64,000 nt of DNA from Glaciihabitans sp. (GCA_025463785.1 JAODBD010000003.1:434001-498000), one strand, 5' to 3'; counted from the first letter of the stretch, positions 17,773 through 27,388 are shown. The notes: generated by a model not told the origin, from the letters alone. A program made the numbers and translations.

Positions 17773-18963
17773 TTAGCGGGCACCGAGCAGGTGCTCAGTG
17801 GCGAGCTGCTGCAGACGCACGAAGCCGAAGCCCTTGCCGTTGAAGTACGGCTCAGGGTCGAAGTCTTCGAAGGATGCGCGGTCGGCCAGCAGGTCATCGT
17901 ACGTTTCGCCGGCTGCGAGCGTAGGGGTCGCGAGCTCGGGAACGCGCGAGGCGATGAGCGCCTCCTGCACCTCGGGGTCGGCCCGGAATGCCGCGGCGCG
18001 CTCCTTCAGCAGCAGGTAGGTGCGCATGTTCGCGGCAGCGGAATCCCACACGCCGGTCTCGTCTTCGGTGCGAGACGGCTTGTAGTCGAAGTGGCGCGGG
18101 CCGTCATACGAGGGTCCGCCGTTGACGCCGCCGTTTTCGAGCAGGTCGACGAGAGCGAACGCGTTGTGCAGGTCGCCGTGCCCGAACGCGAGGTCCTGGT
18201 CGTACTTGATGCCGCGCTGGCCGTTGAGATCGATGTGGAACAGCTTGCCCTGGTACAGCGCCTGCGCGATTCCGGAGGCGAAGTTCAGCCCCGCCATCTG
18301 CTCGTGCCCGACCTCAGGGTTGACGCCGAAGAGGTCCGGCTTCTCGAGTGTCGAAATGAACGCCATGGCGTGCCCGACGGTCGGTAGCAGGATGTCGCCG
18401 CGAGGCTCGTTCGGCTTCGGCTCGATCGCGAAGCGGATGTCGTATCCCTTGTCGGTCACGTACTCGGCGAAGAGGTTGACCGCCTCACGGTAGCGCTCGA
18501 GAGCACTGCGGATGTCTTTGGCCGAGTCGTATTCCGCGCCCTCACGGCCGCCCCACATGACGAAGGTCTTGGCACCGAGCTCGACGCCGAGCTCCAGCTG
18601 GCGCATCGCCTTGCGCATCGCGAAACGGCGCACCTGGCGGTCGTTGGAGGTGAAGCCGCCGTCTTTGAAGACGGGCGCGCTGAACAGGTTGGTGGTAACC
18701 ATCGGGACGATGAGGCCGGTGTCGGCGAGCACCTGCTTGAGGCGATCGATCTGCTTCTGGCGGTCTGCGACGCTCGACCCGAACGCGAACAGGTCGTCGT
18801 CGTGGAAGGTCAGTCCGTAGGCGCCGAGCTCGGCGAGCTTCTCGACCGCGTGCACCACGTCGAGTGGAGCGCGAGTCGGGCCGCCGAAGGGGTCCGCGCC
18901 GTTGTATCCGATGGTCCACAGACCAAAGGAGAACTTGTCTTCGCGAGTGGGGGTGATGGCCAT
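17773..18963 (-). CDS. xylA: xylose isomerase
   Basis: This 396-aa class I xylose isomerase is of the shorter actinobacterial type. It converts D-xylose to D-xylulose in the cytoplasm using two divalent metals. Visible landmarks are [11 protein letters not shown] near residue 53 with the active-site His, the metal-ligand segment [12 protein letters not shown] near 180, the Glu/His pair [13 protein letters not shown] near 215, and HIDLNGQRG near 244. GAAGGG lies before the ATG. The promoter region shared with the divergent beta-glucosidase contains a palindrome suited to a repressor. With xylB it makes a minimal xylose operon. Confidence 0.96.
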   Translation of the reverse strand: MAITPTREDKFSFGLWTIGYNGADPFGGPTRAPLDVVHAVEKLAELGAYGLTFHDDDLFAFGSSVADRQKQIDRLKQVLADTGLIVPMVTTNLFSAPVFKDGGFTSNDRQVRRFAMRKAMRQLELGVELGAKTFVMWGGREGAEYDSAKDIRSALERYREAVNLFAEYVTDKGYDIRFAIEPKPNEPRGDILLPTVGHAMAFISTLEKPDLFGVNPEVGHEQMAGLNFASGIAQALYQGKLFHIDLNGQRGIKYDQDLAFGHGDLHNAFALVDLLENGGVNGGPSYDGPRHFDYKPSRTEDETGVWDSAAANMRTYLLLKERAAAFRADPEVQEALIASRVPELATPTLAAGETYDDLLADRASFEDFDPEPYFNGKGFGFVRLQQLATEHLLGAR

Positions 18964-19001
18964 GGAATGAAGCCCTTCAGCATCGATGACGATTTGTTGT
19001 T

Positions 19002-19019
19002 AGGTAAAACATATTACCT
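19002..19019. promoter_or_regulatory. palindromic operator candidate between xylA and the GH1 gene
   Basis: AGGTAA (19002-19007) and TTACCT (19014-19019) form a perfect 6-6-6 palindrome. On the minus strand it overlaps a TAATAT sequence that could serve as the xylA -10 box. A ROK repressor encoded nearby is the obvious candidate binder. Confidence 0.55.
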
Positions 19020-19054
19020 GCGACGCGCTCGCGCAAGGCGCCACCTATCTCCGG

Positions 19055-19060
19055 TAACGT
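19055..19060 (+). promoter_or_regulatory. -10 box of a leaderless beta-glucosidase mRNA
   Basis: TAACGT ends exactly six bases before the ATG at 19067. The same TANNNT-N6-start spacing is seen at several other genes in this window. No clear -35 box and no Shine-Dalgarno are visible. Confidence 0.5.
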
Positions 19061-19066
19061 CAGGAC

Positions 19067-20509
19067 ATGATCGAAGGCGAAGACGACTACCGCGATTCCG
19101 GTCTCGAATTCCCGGCTGATTTTGTGCTCGGATCCGCGACCGCCGCATACCAGGTCGAGGGGGCCGTTCGTGAAGACGGTCGGGGTGTTTCCATCTGGGA
19201 TACCTTCAGTCACACGCAAGGCCGGATCCTGAACGGTGATACGGGCGACATTGCCGACGATCACTATCACCGGCTCGAGAGCGACCTCGACCTGATGGCC
19301 AGGCTCGGCCTCGAGTCGTATCGATTCTCGATCGCGTGGCCGCGCATCCAGCCCGCCGGATCTGGCGCCATCAACGAGCGCGGGGTGGATTTCTACGCGC
19401 GTCTGGTCGATGGCCTGCTGGCCCGCGGCATCCGCCCGATTGCGACGCTCTATCACTGGGATCTTCCGCAGGCGCTCGAGGATGCCGGCGGCTGGCCGAA
19501 CCGCGATACCGCCTCTCGCTTCGCCGAGTATGCATCTCACGTGGGAAACATTCTCGGCGATCGAGTTTCTGTCTGGACGACGCTCAACGAACCCTGGTGC
19601 TCGGCCCACCTCGGCTACGGGTCGGGTGTTCACGCTCCCGGTATCTCGAACGACCTCGCGGCGCTCCGTGCGGCACACCACCTGAACCTCGGCCACGGAC
19701 TCGCGCTGCAGGAGCTTCGTCGCGCGGTGACCAAGCCCGACGCCGAGTACTCGGTGACGCTGAACTTCCACGTACTGCGCGGCGAACATGAAACGTCGCC
19801 CGAGGCCATTCGCCGCATCGACGCCGTCGGCAACCGCATCTTCACCGGCCCCATGTTGCGCGGCGCCTACCCGGAGGACCTCTTCGAAGACACCGCGAGC
19901 ATCACCGACTGGTCGTTCGTCAAAGCAACCGATCTTGCGAACATCAGCCAGCCCCTCGACTTCCTCGGCGTCAACTATTACTCGACCAACACGGTAAAGA
20001 TGCGGGATGCCGCCCCAGCGACCGCGGACGACTCGCGCGACCCCGCGATCACCGGTTCCACCTGGCCGGGCAGTCGCGACGTAGAGTTCCTCGACCAGCC
20101 GGGCCCGTACACCGCGATGGGGTGGAATATTGCGCCAGACGGCCTCGAGGAGCTGCTGGTCTCGCTGCATGAGCAGTTTCCGAAACTGCCGCTGATGATC
20201 ACCGAGAATGGCGCCGCCTTCGACGATGTCGAGATCGACGGCGAGGTGCACGACCGGGACCGCATCGATTACCTGCGAAGACACTTCACGGCCGCTCATC
20301 GGGCGATGGCACGCGGGGTCGACCTGCGCGGCTACCTGGTCTGGTCGTTTCTCGACAACTTCGAATGGAACCTCGGCTATGCCAAACGATTTGGTCTGGT
20401 TCGCGTCAACTATGAGAGCCTCGAGCGCACCATCAAAGACAGCGGTCGATGGTTTTCCGAGCTCATCGCGACGCGCCGCATCCCGGCCCCACGCGGGTCG
20501 GAACGGTGA
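19067..20509 (+). CDS. GH1 beta-glucosidase
   Basis: This 480-aa glycoside hydrolase family 1 enzyme has the acid/base Glu175 in TLNEPW and the nucleophile Glu380 in ITENG. The N-terminal GSATAAYQVEGA and C-terminal WSFLDNFEWN motifs are also typical. It has no signal peptide, so it hydrolyses imported beta-glucosides or xylobiose-type disaccharides in the cytoplasm. It is divergent from xylA and coupled by GTGA overlap to a ROK regulator. This suggests joint control of plant-polymer sugar use. The exact glycoside cannot be predicted. Confidence 0.93.
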   Translation: MIEGEDDYRDSGLEFPADFVLGSATAAYQVEGAVREDGRGVSIWDTFSHTQGRILNGDTGDIADDHYHRLESDLDLMARLGLESYRFSIAWPRIQPAGSGAINERGVDFYARLVDGLLARGIRPIATLYHWDLPQALEDAGGWPNRDTASRFAEYASHVGNILGDRVSVWTTLNEPWCSAHLGYGSGVHAPGISNDLAALRAAHHLNLGHGLALQELRRAVTKPDAEYSVTLNFHVLRGEHETSPEAIRRIDAVGNRIFTGPMLRGAYPEDLFEDTASITDWSFVKATDLANISQPLDFLGVNYYSTNTVKMRDAAPATADDSRDPAITGSTWPGSRDVEFLDQPGPYTAMGWNIAPDGLEELLVSLHEQFPKLPLMITENGAAFDDVEIDGEVHDRDRIDYLRRHFTAAHRAMARGVDLRGYLVWSFLDNFEWNLGYAKRFGLVRVNYESLERTIKDSGRWFSELIATRRIPAPRGSER

Positions 20510-21702
20510 CCGTAGTCGACTCCGTCGACGGGCGGGGCAACAGCAACGACAGGGTGCGACGGCACAACCTGTCTGTCGTGCTTCGTCTCGTGCACCGCTC
20601 GCGGGGCATCCCGAGGTCTGCGCTGACCCGCCAGACCGGCCTCAATCGTTCGACCATTGCCGCTCTCGTTGGCGAGTTGGTCGAGCGCGGCCTCATCGTC
20701 GAAGCAGAGCCAGACGCGAGTAACCAGGTCGGTCGCCCGAGCCCGATTGCGCTGCCAGCGCCACGGGCCGTCGCGATCGCGATCAACCCCGAGATCGACG
20801 CCGTCACGGTTGCGGTCGTGGGGTTGGGCGGCACCGTGCTTACCCGGGTTCGGCGGCCAACGCCGACGGTGCCGTCGGTCGCCGAGGCGGTCTCGGTCGC
20901 AGCGGATGCCGTCGCCGAGCTGCGGGCGGAGTTCGAGAAGTCGCACACGATCGTGGGCATCGGGGTCGCCGTCCCCGGGCTGGTCAGGGCCCGGGATGGC
21001 GTGGTCCGGCTCGCGCCGCACCTTGGCTGGATCGATGAGCCGGTGGCAGGCGCGCTGGAGGCCGCGACCGGCTATCCGGTTCGTGCGGCCAACGATGCCA
21101 ACGCGGGAACGGTCGCGGAGAGCATTTTCGGCGCGGGTCGCGGGGTCGCCGACCTCATCTACCTGAACGGTGGCGCGAGCGGAATCGGCGGCGGCATCAT
21201 CTCGGCCGGCCGGGTGATCGTCGGCGTCGAGGGCTACGCGGGAGAGTTCGGACACACCCTCGTGAACACGTCAGGAACGGCCTGCCACTGCGGAGCCAGC
21301 GGATGCCTCGAGACCGAGGTGCGCCGCGATCGACTGCTGAACCTGCTCGCGCTAACCGATGTCGACAGCGACGAACTCGAGGCCACACTGGTTGCGGCCA
21401 GGTCCCCTGAGGTGCGCCGCGAGGTCGAGCGCCAGCTCGATTTCCTTGCGGTCGCTCTGCGCAACGCCATCAATACGCTGAACCCGTCGAAGATCATCCT
21501 GGGCGGATTCCTGAGTTCGCTCTACGCCGTCGCCCCGCAATATCTGGATGCCATGGTCGCGACCCAACCTCTCCTCGCGCCGCGCGAGGCGGTGTCGGTC
21601 GTGCGCTCCGAACTGGGCGCGAACCGCCTCATGATCGGGGCCGCGGAGTTGGCGTTCGAGGGGGTTCTGGATGATCCGGCATCCTTTGGTCAAGTAGGCT
21701 GA
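20506..21702 (+). CDS. ROK-family transcriptional regulator (XylR-like)
   Basis: This 398-aa protein has an N-terminal winged helix (about residues 15-65, with ALTRQTGLNRSTIAAL) and a ROK domain with EFGHTLV and the zinc cluster CHCGASGC near residues 245-268. Start GTG overlaps the beta-glucosidase stop (GTGA), which fixes the start. It is probably the repressor for the divergent xylA and GH1 promoters, acting at the AGGTAA-N6-TTACCT palindrome. The regulator at 5802-7028 is a paralogue and an alternative candidate. Confidence 0.9.
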   Translation: MTVVDSVDGRGNSNDRVRRHNLSVVLRLVHRSRGIPRSALTRQTGLNRSTIAALVGELVERGLIVEAEPDASNQVGRPSPIALPAPRAVAIAINPEIDAVTVAVVGLGGTVLTRVRRPTPTVPSVAEAVSVAADAVAELRAEFEKSHTIVGIGVAVPGLVRARDGVVRLAPHLGWIDEPVAGALEAATGYPVRAANDANAGTVAESIFGAGRGVADLIYLNGGASGIGGGIISAGRVIVGVEGYAGEFGHTLVNTSGTACHCGASGCLETEVRRDRLLNLLALTDVDSDELEATLVAARSPEVRREVERQLDFLAVALRNAINTLNPSKIILGGFLSSLYAVAPQYLDAMVATQPLLAPREAVSVVRSELGANRLMIGAAELAFEGVLDDPASFGQVG

Positions 21703-21740
21703 GTTATCGCTCACTCCCGCGCTATTCTGGACTTTCTTCT

Positions 21741-22970
21741 GTGACCACCTTTTCTCATCCTGGCGATGCACTCTCGCGTCGTGAACGCCTCGTCTATGTC
21801 TTCGTTCTCGGTGCTCTGACCGCGCTCGGACCGTTCTCGATCGACCTCTATCTGCCGTCGCTGCCGAGCGTTCAGTCCGACCTCGCCACCACCACAGCAG
21901 CGGTGCAGTTCACGCTCAGCGCCACGACGATAGGGTTTGCGATCGGGCAGCTTCTGGTCGGTCCGTGGAGCGATCGGGTCGGCAGGCGGATGCCGCTGAT
22001 CATCGCGACCTCGGTCCATGTGCTCGCCAGTATCGCGATCGCTTTGAGCCCGAATGTCGAGCTGTTGATCGTGTTCCGTGTGCTGCAGGGCGCGGGGGCG
22101 GCCGCTGGTGGTGTCGTTGCGGTCGCAACGGTACGCGACCTCTTCGGCGGGTATCCGCTGGTTCGGATGCTGTCGAGACTCTCGCTCATTTCGGGCCTCG
22201 CGCCCGTGATCGCCCCGCTCGCGGGATCGGCGCTGCTCCTGATCATGCCGTGGCGCGGAATCTTCTTCATCCTGGCCGCCTACGGACTCATCATCCTCGC
22301 GATGTCGTACATCCTGATCGTGGAGACGCATCCGCTTGAACGCCGGATCTCGATGGGTCGCTCGAGCACGGGAGACCGGTATCGAGCGCTACTGACCGAC
22401 CGCACATTCATCGGCATCGCAATCTATGGCGGCATGGCGTTCTCGGGGCTGTTCGCCTACCTGTCGTCGTCATCCTTCCTGTTCCAGGATCAGTTCGGGT
22501 TCAGCTCGCAGCAGTACGGCCTGCTGTTCGCGATCAACTCCGCCGGAATCATCATTGGCGTGCAGTCGAGTTCCCGCATCGCGAAGCACATCGGTCCGCA
22601 GTGGATCCTTGCGGTCACAAGCGCCGTGCTGTTGTTGTCGGCGGTCTCGATCGTCGTGCTCGCGTCGATGCATGTCGGCATCTGGGGCATCCTGATCCCG
22701 TTGTGGTTCTTCATCTGCGCCTGCGGGTTTGGCTTTCCCTGCGTGCAGGTCATCGCCCTCGCGCATCACGGTGCCGAGGCGGGCACGGCCGCGTCGTTAC
22801 TCGGCGCGGTCAACTTCGGGCTCGCCGGTCTCATCTCGCCGCTGGTGAGCGTGTTCGGCGCGGTGAGCGCAGCGTCAATGGGCGCGACCATGGCGTGGAC
22901 GGCTCTCATCGCCATCCTGTCGCTCTGGATTCTCGTGCGGCCGAGGTCGGTTCCTGCGCTCGTGCACTAG
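21741..22970 (+). CDS. Bcr/CflA-family MFS drug efflux transporter
   Basis: This 409-aa major facilitator has 12 predicted membrane helices. Bcr/CflA hallmarks are the first-helix pattern LGPFSIDLYLPSLP near residue 28 and motif A GPWSDRVGRRMPL after helix 2, near 74. Such proteins export drugs such as bicyclomycin or chloramphenicol, or small peptides, in exchange for protons. The GTG start at 21741 follows the ROK gene by 38 bases with its own TATTCT box 12 bases upstream, so it is probably expressed separately. The natural substrate is unknown. Confidence 0.88.
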   Translation: MTTFSHPGDALSRRERLVYVFVLGALTALGPFSIDLYLPSLPSVQSDLATTTAAVQFTLSATTIGFAIGQLLVGPWSDRVGRRMPLIIATSVHVLASIAIALSPNVELLIVFRVLQGAGAAAGGVVAVATVRDLFGGYPLVRMLSRLSLISGLAPVIAPLAGSALLLIMPWRGIFFILAAYGLIILAMSYILIVETHPLERRISMGRSSTGDRYRALLTDRTFIGIAIYGGMAFSGLFAYLSSSSFLFQDQFGFSSQQYGLLFAINSAGIIIGVQSSSRIAKHIGPQWILAVTSAVLLLSAVSIVVLASMHVGIWGILIPLWFFICACGFGFPCVQVIALAHHGAEAGTAASLLGAVNFGLAGLISPLVSVFGAVSAASMGATMAWTALIAILSLWILVRPRSVPALVH

Positions 22971-23025
22971 CGCGCCTCGTGCTCACGGTGTCGTTCGTTG
23001 CGGGCCCGGGGAGGCCCGATATCGC

Positions 23026-23063
23026 TATGTCAACTCGCGTCAACGTCTTCGCAAACTGACATA
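23026..23063. repeat. palindromic element 14-10-14, family B copy 1
   Basis: Arms at 23026-23039 and 23050-23063 (11 of 14 paired) flank a 10-nt loop TCAACGTCTT. The same geometry and loop are found at 34484-34521. It lies between the MFS gene and the saccharopine-dehydrogenase-like gene and could act as a terminator hairpin or be a small dispersed repeat. Confidence 0.7.
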
Positions 23064-23128
23064 ACCGTTTTGGACCTCCGCCCGCGTGCCCGGCGTGAGG
23101 CGGGGTAGGTGGCGCCGCGACGACCGGA

Positions 23129-23134
23129 TAGCGT
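23129..23134 (+). promoter_or_regulatory. -10 box of a leaderless mRNA
   Basis: TAGCGT lies exactly six bases before the ATG at 23141. No Shine-Dalgarno precedes the start. The spacing implies transcription begins at the start codon. Confidence 0.5.
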
Positions 23135-23140
23135 GTAGCA

Positions 23141-24406
23141 ATGAGGATTCTGCTGGTCGGTGCTGGCGGTGTCGGAGACGCCATAGCCAAGATCGCGGCC
23201 CGCCGCGGATTCTTCGAAACCATCGTTGTGAGCGATTACGATCTCACCCGCGCCGAACGCACGATCGCGTGGATAGAGACGAAGCACGGAGCGCAGAACG
23301 GGCGATTCGTTGCCGCCCAGATCGACGCATCCGATCCCGACAGCGTGACCGCAGTGGCCCTGCAGCATGCGGTGACTCACGTCATGAACGCCGTCGAGCC
23401 CAGGTTCGTTCCGACGATCTTCGCTGGCGCGCTGGCCGCCGACGCCGACTACCTCGACATGGCGATGAGCCTGTCGGAGCCGCATCCGACCAATCCGCAC
23501 GAGGAGACCGGCGTCAAGCTCGGCGACGATCAGTTTGCGCAGGCGCCCGACTGGGAGACCGCCGGCCGTCTTGCGATCGTCGGGATGGGCGTCGAGCCGG
23601 GGCTCTCCGACGTGTTCGCGCGCTATGCGGCCGACCACCTGTTCAGCGAAATCGATGAGCTCGGAACGCGGGATGGCGCCAACCTGGTCGTGCGCGATGA
23701 GGCGGGCAACGAGATCTTCGCGCCGTCCTTCAGCATCTGGACCACGATCGAAGAGTGCCTGAACCCGCCCGTGATCTGGGAGAAGGAGCGCGGCTGGTAC
23801 ACGACCGCTCCGTTCAGCGAGCCGGAGGTGTTCGTCTTTCCCGAGGGAATTGGCGCGGTCGAGTGCGTGAACGTTGAGCACGAAGAGGTGCTGCTGATGC
23901 CGCGCTGGGTCGATGCCAAGCGGGTGACCTTCAAATACGGGCTTGGCGACGAGTTCATCGGCATCCTGAAGACCCTGAACCAGCTCGGTCTCGACAGGAC
24001 GGAGCCGGTTCGCGTTCGTTCGGCGAATGGTCCGGTCATGGTCGCACCTCGGGATGTCGTCGCCGCCGGTCTGCCGGATCCCGCAGCCCTCGGACCGCGG
24101 ATGACCGGCAAAACCTGCGCCGGACTCTGGGTGACCGGCACCGGCACCGATGGCCAGCCGCGCGAGGTGTACCTGTACCACGTGAGCGACAACGAGTGGA
24201 CTATGTCTGAGTACGAGTCGCAGTGCGTCGTGTGGCAGACCGCGTTGAACCCGGTCATCGCGCTTGAGCTCCTGTCGAAGGGCGTCTGGTCGGGCACGGG
24301 CGTGCTCGGACCGGAGGCGTTCGACGCCAAGCCGTTCCTCGACCTGATGGCGCTGACCGTCGCCGAAGGCGGCTACGGCCAGCCCTGGGGCCTCGAAGAA
24401 CGCTGA
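23141..24406 (+). CDS. saccharopine-dehydrogenase-family oxidoreductase
   Basis: This 421-aa protein has an N-terminal Rossmann fold (LLVGAGGVGDAI, residues 4-15) and the overall layout of saccharopine dehydrogenases and related carboxynorspermidine dehydrogenases. Family members reduce or oxidise imine or amine links between amino acids or polyamines. Lysine in Actinobacteria is made by the diaminopimelate route (lysC and asd are in this window), so a role in lysine catabolism, polyamine metabolism or an unrelated reductive amination is more likely than lysine synthesis. It appears to be a single-gene unit, followed by the LacI gene on the same strand with its own promoter. Confidence 0.82.
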   Translation: MRILLVGAGGVGDAIAKIAARRGFFETIVVSDYDLTRAERTIAWIETKHGAQNGRFVAAQIDASDPDSVTAVALQHAVTHVMNAVEPRFVPTIFAGALAADADYLDMAMSLSEPHPTNPHEETGVKLGDDQFAQAPDWETAGRLAIVGMGVEPGLSDVFARYAADHLFSEIDELGTRDGANLVVRDEAGNEIFAPSFSIWTTIEECLNPPVIWEKERGWYTTAPFSEPEVFVFPEGIGAVECVNVEHEEVLLMPRWVDAKRVTFKYGLGDEFIGILKTLNQLGLDRTEPVRVRSANGPVMVAPRDVVAAGLPDPAALGPRMTGKTCAGLWVTGTGTDGQPREVYLYHVSDNEWTMSEYESQCVVWQTALNPVIALELLSKGVWSGTGVLGPEAFDAKPFLDLMALTVAEGGYGQPWGLEER

Positions 24407-24440
24407 CCCGCAGCATCCCCCCACGTGGAGACAGAAGGGT

Positions 24441-24454
24441 GGAATTCGCTTTCC
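24441..24454. promoter_or_regulatory. LacI-type operator candidate, site 1 (own gene)
   Basis: GGAATTCGCTTTCC matches 12 of 14 positions of the perfect palindrome at 30392-30405. It lies 57 bp upstream of the LacI-family start, consistent with autoregulation. Confidence 0.65.
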
Positions 24455-24511
24455 GAAATCGGGTAATTTGGGAATACACCTTTCCCCTTGGCAGAGTTTC
24501 GAAGGAGCACG

Positions 24512-25558
24512 ATGGCTCGCGCCAATGAGGAAAATCGCCGAAAGCCTGTGACCCTGTCGGATGTCGCGAGAGCTGCGGGCGTGTCGCAGGCCACCGCATC
24601 CCGTGCCATCAATGGCAGCCAGCGGACGGTCAACGAGGAACTTCGGCAGCGCATCTTCACCGCCGCCGAAAAGCTCAATTACACGGCAAACCTGTCGGCA
24701 CAGACCGTCGCCAGAGGTACCTCGACGACCGTCGCACTGCTCGTCAGCGACATTGCAGACGCGTACTTCTCGTCGATGGCGGCGTCGGTCATGACCGCGG
24801 CAGAGGCCGCAGGCCTGCGGGTGACGATCGCGGTAACTGAGCGCAGTGTTCAGCGTGAGATCGAACTCGTGCGCGAGTTGCGCGGACAGCACGCGCGGGC
24901 GATCATCCTCGCGGGAAGCGGCTATCTCGACTCAGACCTCACCGAGCCGCTCGTGCGCGAACTCGAGATGTTCGAAGACATGGGCGGCCGCGTCGTGCTG
25001 GTCAGTCGCATGGACCTGCCGTTCGCGGGTGTCGACCTCGACAACCTCGAAGGCGCCAAGCGGCTCGCGTCTGCGCTCGTGAGGCTCGGGTACCAGTCGT
25101 TCCGCGTGCTCGGCGGCGAGCGCGAACTGGTCGCGACACGCGACCGTGTCGCCGGCTTCCGCGCCGGGCTCGACGGTCACGGCATCACCCTCGGCGACGA
25201 CCGGGTCATCTACTCCAACTTCAGCTGGGAGGGCGGCTTCGACGCCATCCAGGCGATGGATGATCGTGTCCTCGCCGACACCGGACTCATCTTCGCCGTG
25301 AACGACGAGATGGCTCTCGGCGCGCTCGCCGGCCTGCGCAACCGCGGGATGCGGGTGCCCGGGGACGTGGCGCTGGCCGGCTTCGACGACATCCGTTCAC
25401 TGCGCAATATCGTGCCGACCATGACGACCGTGCGTGTTCCGATCGAGGAGGTCGGCCGCGAAGCCATCGCCCGGGCGCTCGAGGTGGGCGACGGTCACCA
25501 GCCGCGCGTCGTCACGGCAATCGTCGTACTGCGGGAGAGCACCCCCCGCCTGAACTGA
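24512..25558 (+). CDS. LacI-family transcriptional regulator
   Basis: This 348-aa repressor has a LacI helix-turn-helix (VTLSDVARAAGVSQATASRA, about residues 12-31) and a periplasmic-binding-protein-like effector domain with the usual AGFDD motif near residue 290. GAAGGAG five bases before ATG 24512 decides the start; an in-frame ATG at 24488 has no such site. It converges with the ABC transporter operon. GGAAT-type palindromes at its own promoter and at three catabolic promoters up to 33.3 kb make it the likely regulator of the whole 25.6-33.3 kb cluster. The effector is presumably the transported sugar or a derivative. Confidence 0.93.
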   Translation: MARANEENRRKPVTLSDVARAAGVSQATASRAINGSQRTVNEELRQRIFTAAEKLNYTANLSAQTVARGTSTTVALLVSDIADAYFSSMAASVMTAAEAAGLRVTIAVTERSVQREIELVRELRGQHARAIILAGSGYLDSDLTEPLVRELEMFEDMGGRVVLVSRMDLPFAGVDLDNLEGAKRLASALVRLGYQSFRVLGGERELVATRDRVAGFRAGLDGHGITLGDDRVIYSNFSWEGGFDAIQAMDDRVLADTGLIFAVNDEMALGALAGLRNRGMRVPGDVALAGFDDIRSLRNIVPTMTTVRVPIEEVGREAIARALEVGDGHQPRVVTAIVVLRESTPRLN

Positions 25559-25592
25559 GCGCGTGTGTCGTTGGAGTCGACGTCGAGTCCTG

Positions 25593-26480
25593 CTAGATCT
25601 TCACCCCGCCGGAAATCAGGTCGATCTTCCAGTAGCGCTGCAGCGACAGGAACAGGATGGCCAGCGGCACGATCGACACCAGCACGCCTGCGATCACAAT
25701 CGAGTACTGCGCCGCGGTGCCGCCGGTCACGATCATCAGGCTGAACAGGCCGAGCGTCAGCGGGTACAGCCGGTTGTCGTTGAGCATCACGAACGGCAGC
25801 AGGAAGTTGTTCCAGATGCCGATGAACTGCAGCAGGAAGACCGTCACGAGCGCCGGCATCATGAGCCGGGATCCCACCGACCAGAAGATGCGCCACTCGC
25901 TGCCGCCATCGATTCGGGCTGCCTCCATGATTTCGTCCGGGACGGATGCCTCGGCATAGATCTTGCAGAGGTAGATGGCGAACGGGCTGACCAGTTGGGG
26001 CAGGATGACGGACGCGTAGTTGTTGGTCATCCCGAACTTGGCGAGAAGCAGGAACTGCGGGATGGCCAGCATGATCTGTGGCAGGAGCACGGCGGCAACA
26101 ATGAGCCGGAAGATCCACTTGCTGCCACGGAAGGTGTACTTGCCGAGCGCGTAGCCGGCGGCCCCCGCAATGATGGTCGACAGAACACCGCCGCCGATCG
26201 CGTAGATCACCGAGTTGAGCACCCACTGGCCGAAGATGCCGTTCTGGTCGGCGAACAGCGCCTGCATGTTGGCGATGAACCCGCCGTCGAACCTGGGAAG
26301 GAATGGCGCGGTTGAGAACAGTTCGTCGTTCGTCTTGGTCGATGCGATCAGGATCCAGAGCACCGGCAGAACGCAGTACAGTGCGCCGATGATCAGGATG
26401 ATCGTGGGGACAAGATTCACTCGGCGAGTCGACCCGAGCTTCCGCTCACGTCCCCGTCCGCGGAGCTGGATGGCGGTCAC
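25593..26480 (-). CDS. carbohydrate ABC transporter permease (MalG type)
   Basis: This 295-aa membrane protein has six hydrophobic helices and the EAA loop reading EAARIDGGSEWRIFW near residue 187, which contacts the ATPase. It is the second permease of a CUT1-type sugar or polyol importer. It overlaps the upstream permease gene by four bases (ATGA on the minus strand). No ATPase gene is in the operon; as in many Actinobacteria a shared MsiK-like ATPase elsewhere would energise it. The gene converges with the LacI regulator after a 34-bp gap without an obvious terminator. Confidence 0.92.
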   Translation of the reverse strand: MTAIQLRGRGRERKLGSTRRVNLVPTIILIIGALYCVLPVLWILIASTKTNDELFSTAPFLPRFDGGFIANMQALFADQNGIFGQWVLNSVIYAIGGGVLSTIIAGAAGYALGKYTFRGSKWIFRLIVAAVLLPQIMLAIPQFLLLAKFGMTNNYASVILPQLVSPFAIYLCKIYAEASVPDEIMEAARIDGGSEWRIFWSVGSRLMMPALVTVFLLQFIGIWNNFLLPFVMLNDNRLYPLTLGLFSLMIVTGGTAAQYSIVIAGVLVSIVPLAILFLSLQRYWKIDLISGGVKI

Positions 26481-27388
26481 TTGGATTCTCTTCCCACGAT
26501 GCGGCGGCCGATGAGGTTGACGATGACGGCGAGGCCGACGGTCATGATGATGAGGATGAACGACGTGGCCGCTCCTCCGTAGATGTCGTTGTTGACGTTC
26601 GCCTGTGCGTAGACCCGCATGAGCGGCACCCAGGTGGAGGTGATCGCGTTGGTGAGCGGCTTCAGTGTCGTCGGCTCGTTGAAGAGCTGCAGCGCGCCGA
26701 TGACCGAGAACAGCGCGACCATGGTGATGGCGGGCGCGATGAGTGGCAGCTTGATCCGCAGGGCGATCTGCAGTTCGGATGCGCCATCCAGTTCCGCAGC
26801 CTCGAAGAGGTCAGGCGGAAGGCTGCGAACGGCCGTGTACAGGATGACCATGTTGAACCCGACGACCCCCCAGACGGCAACGTTGGTCACAGAGAAGAAC
26901 ACACCCGTCGTGCCGAAGTAGTTGATGATCTGTCCGCCGATGGGGCTCGTGGCCGGCAGGTACATGAATCCCCAGAGGAGGGATGCCACGACACCGGGCA
27001 CCGCGTACGGCAGGAAGATCGCGAGCCGGGTGAAGCCGACCAGTCGGGCGCGCTTGACGTCGAGGCAGAGGGCGAACAGCGTCGCGAAGAAGATTGTCGC
27101 GGGCACGCCGATCACGGCGACGATGAGCATGCGTCCGAGGCTCGACCAGAACTCGGGGTCGGTGAGCGTCGCGATGTAGTTGGCGAAGCCGGCCCACACC
27201 TCCTTGGGCGCCCCGATGCCGAGCAGGCCGCCCGAGATCTTCAGGTGCAGGAAGCTGAGATCGATCGCGTAGATGGCGGGCGCGATGGTGAAGAGGAGCA
27301 GAAGGATGACCGCGGGGGCCACCAGGAAGATCGGCAGCGAACTGCCGCGCTTCGTGCGTCGGCGTCCGGACTGGACTGCGATGGCCAT
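26477..27388 (-). CDS. carbohydrate ABC transporter permease (MalF type)
   Basis: This 303-aa permease has six main membrane helices and an EAA loop LFEAAELDGASELQIALRI near residue 200. Start ATG 27388 has AGGAAG seven bases upstream; a farther in-frame start at 27433 lies inside the preceding hairpin and is less likely. It pairs with the MalG-type protein to form the channel for the sugar captured by the lipoprotein encoded upstream. The 92-bp gap to the binding-protein gene contains a perfect hairpin, which may set the usual excess of binding protein over permease. Confidence 0.92.
   Translation of the reverse strand: MAIAVQSGRRRTKRGSSLPIFLVAPAVILLLLFTIAPAIYAIDLSFLHLKISGGLLGIGAPKEVWAGFANYIATLTDPEFWSSLGRMLIVAVIGVPATIFFATLFALCLDVKRARLVGFTRLAIFLPYAVPGVVASLLWGFMYLPATSPIGGQIINYFGTTGVFFSVTNVAVWGVVGFNMVILYTAVRSLPPDLFEAAELDGASELQIALRIKLPLIAPAITMVALFSVIGALQLFNEPTTLKPLTNAITSTWVPLMRVYAQANVNNDIYGGAATSFILIIMTVGLAVIVNLIGRRIVGRESK

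Noticed and set aside
23030-24892. A 620-aa open frame on the minus strand
   Set aside because: It is antisense to the saccharopine-dehydrogenase-like and LacI genes, has no recognisable motif, and has the composition expected of a shadow frame.
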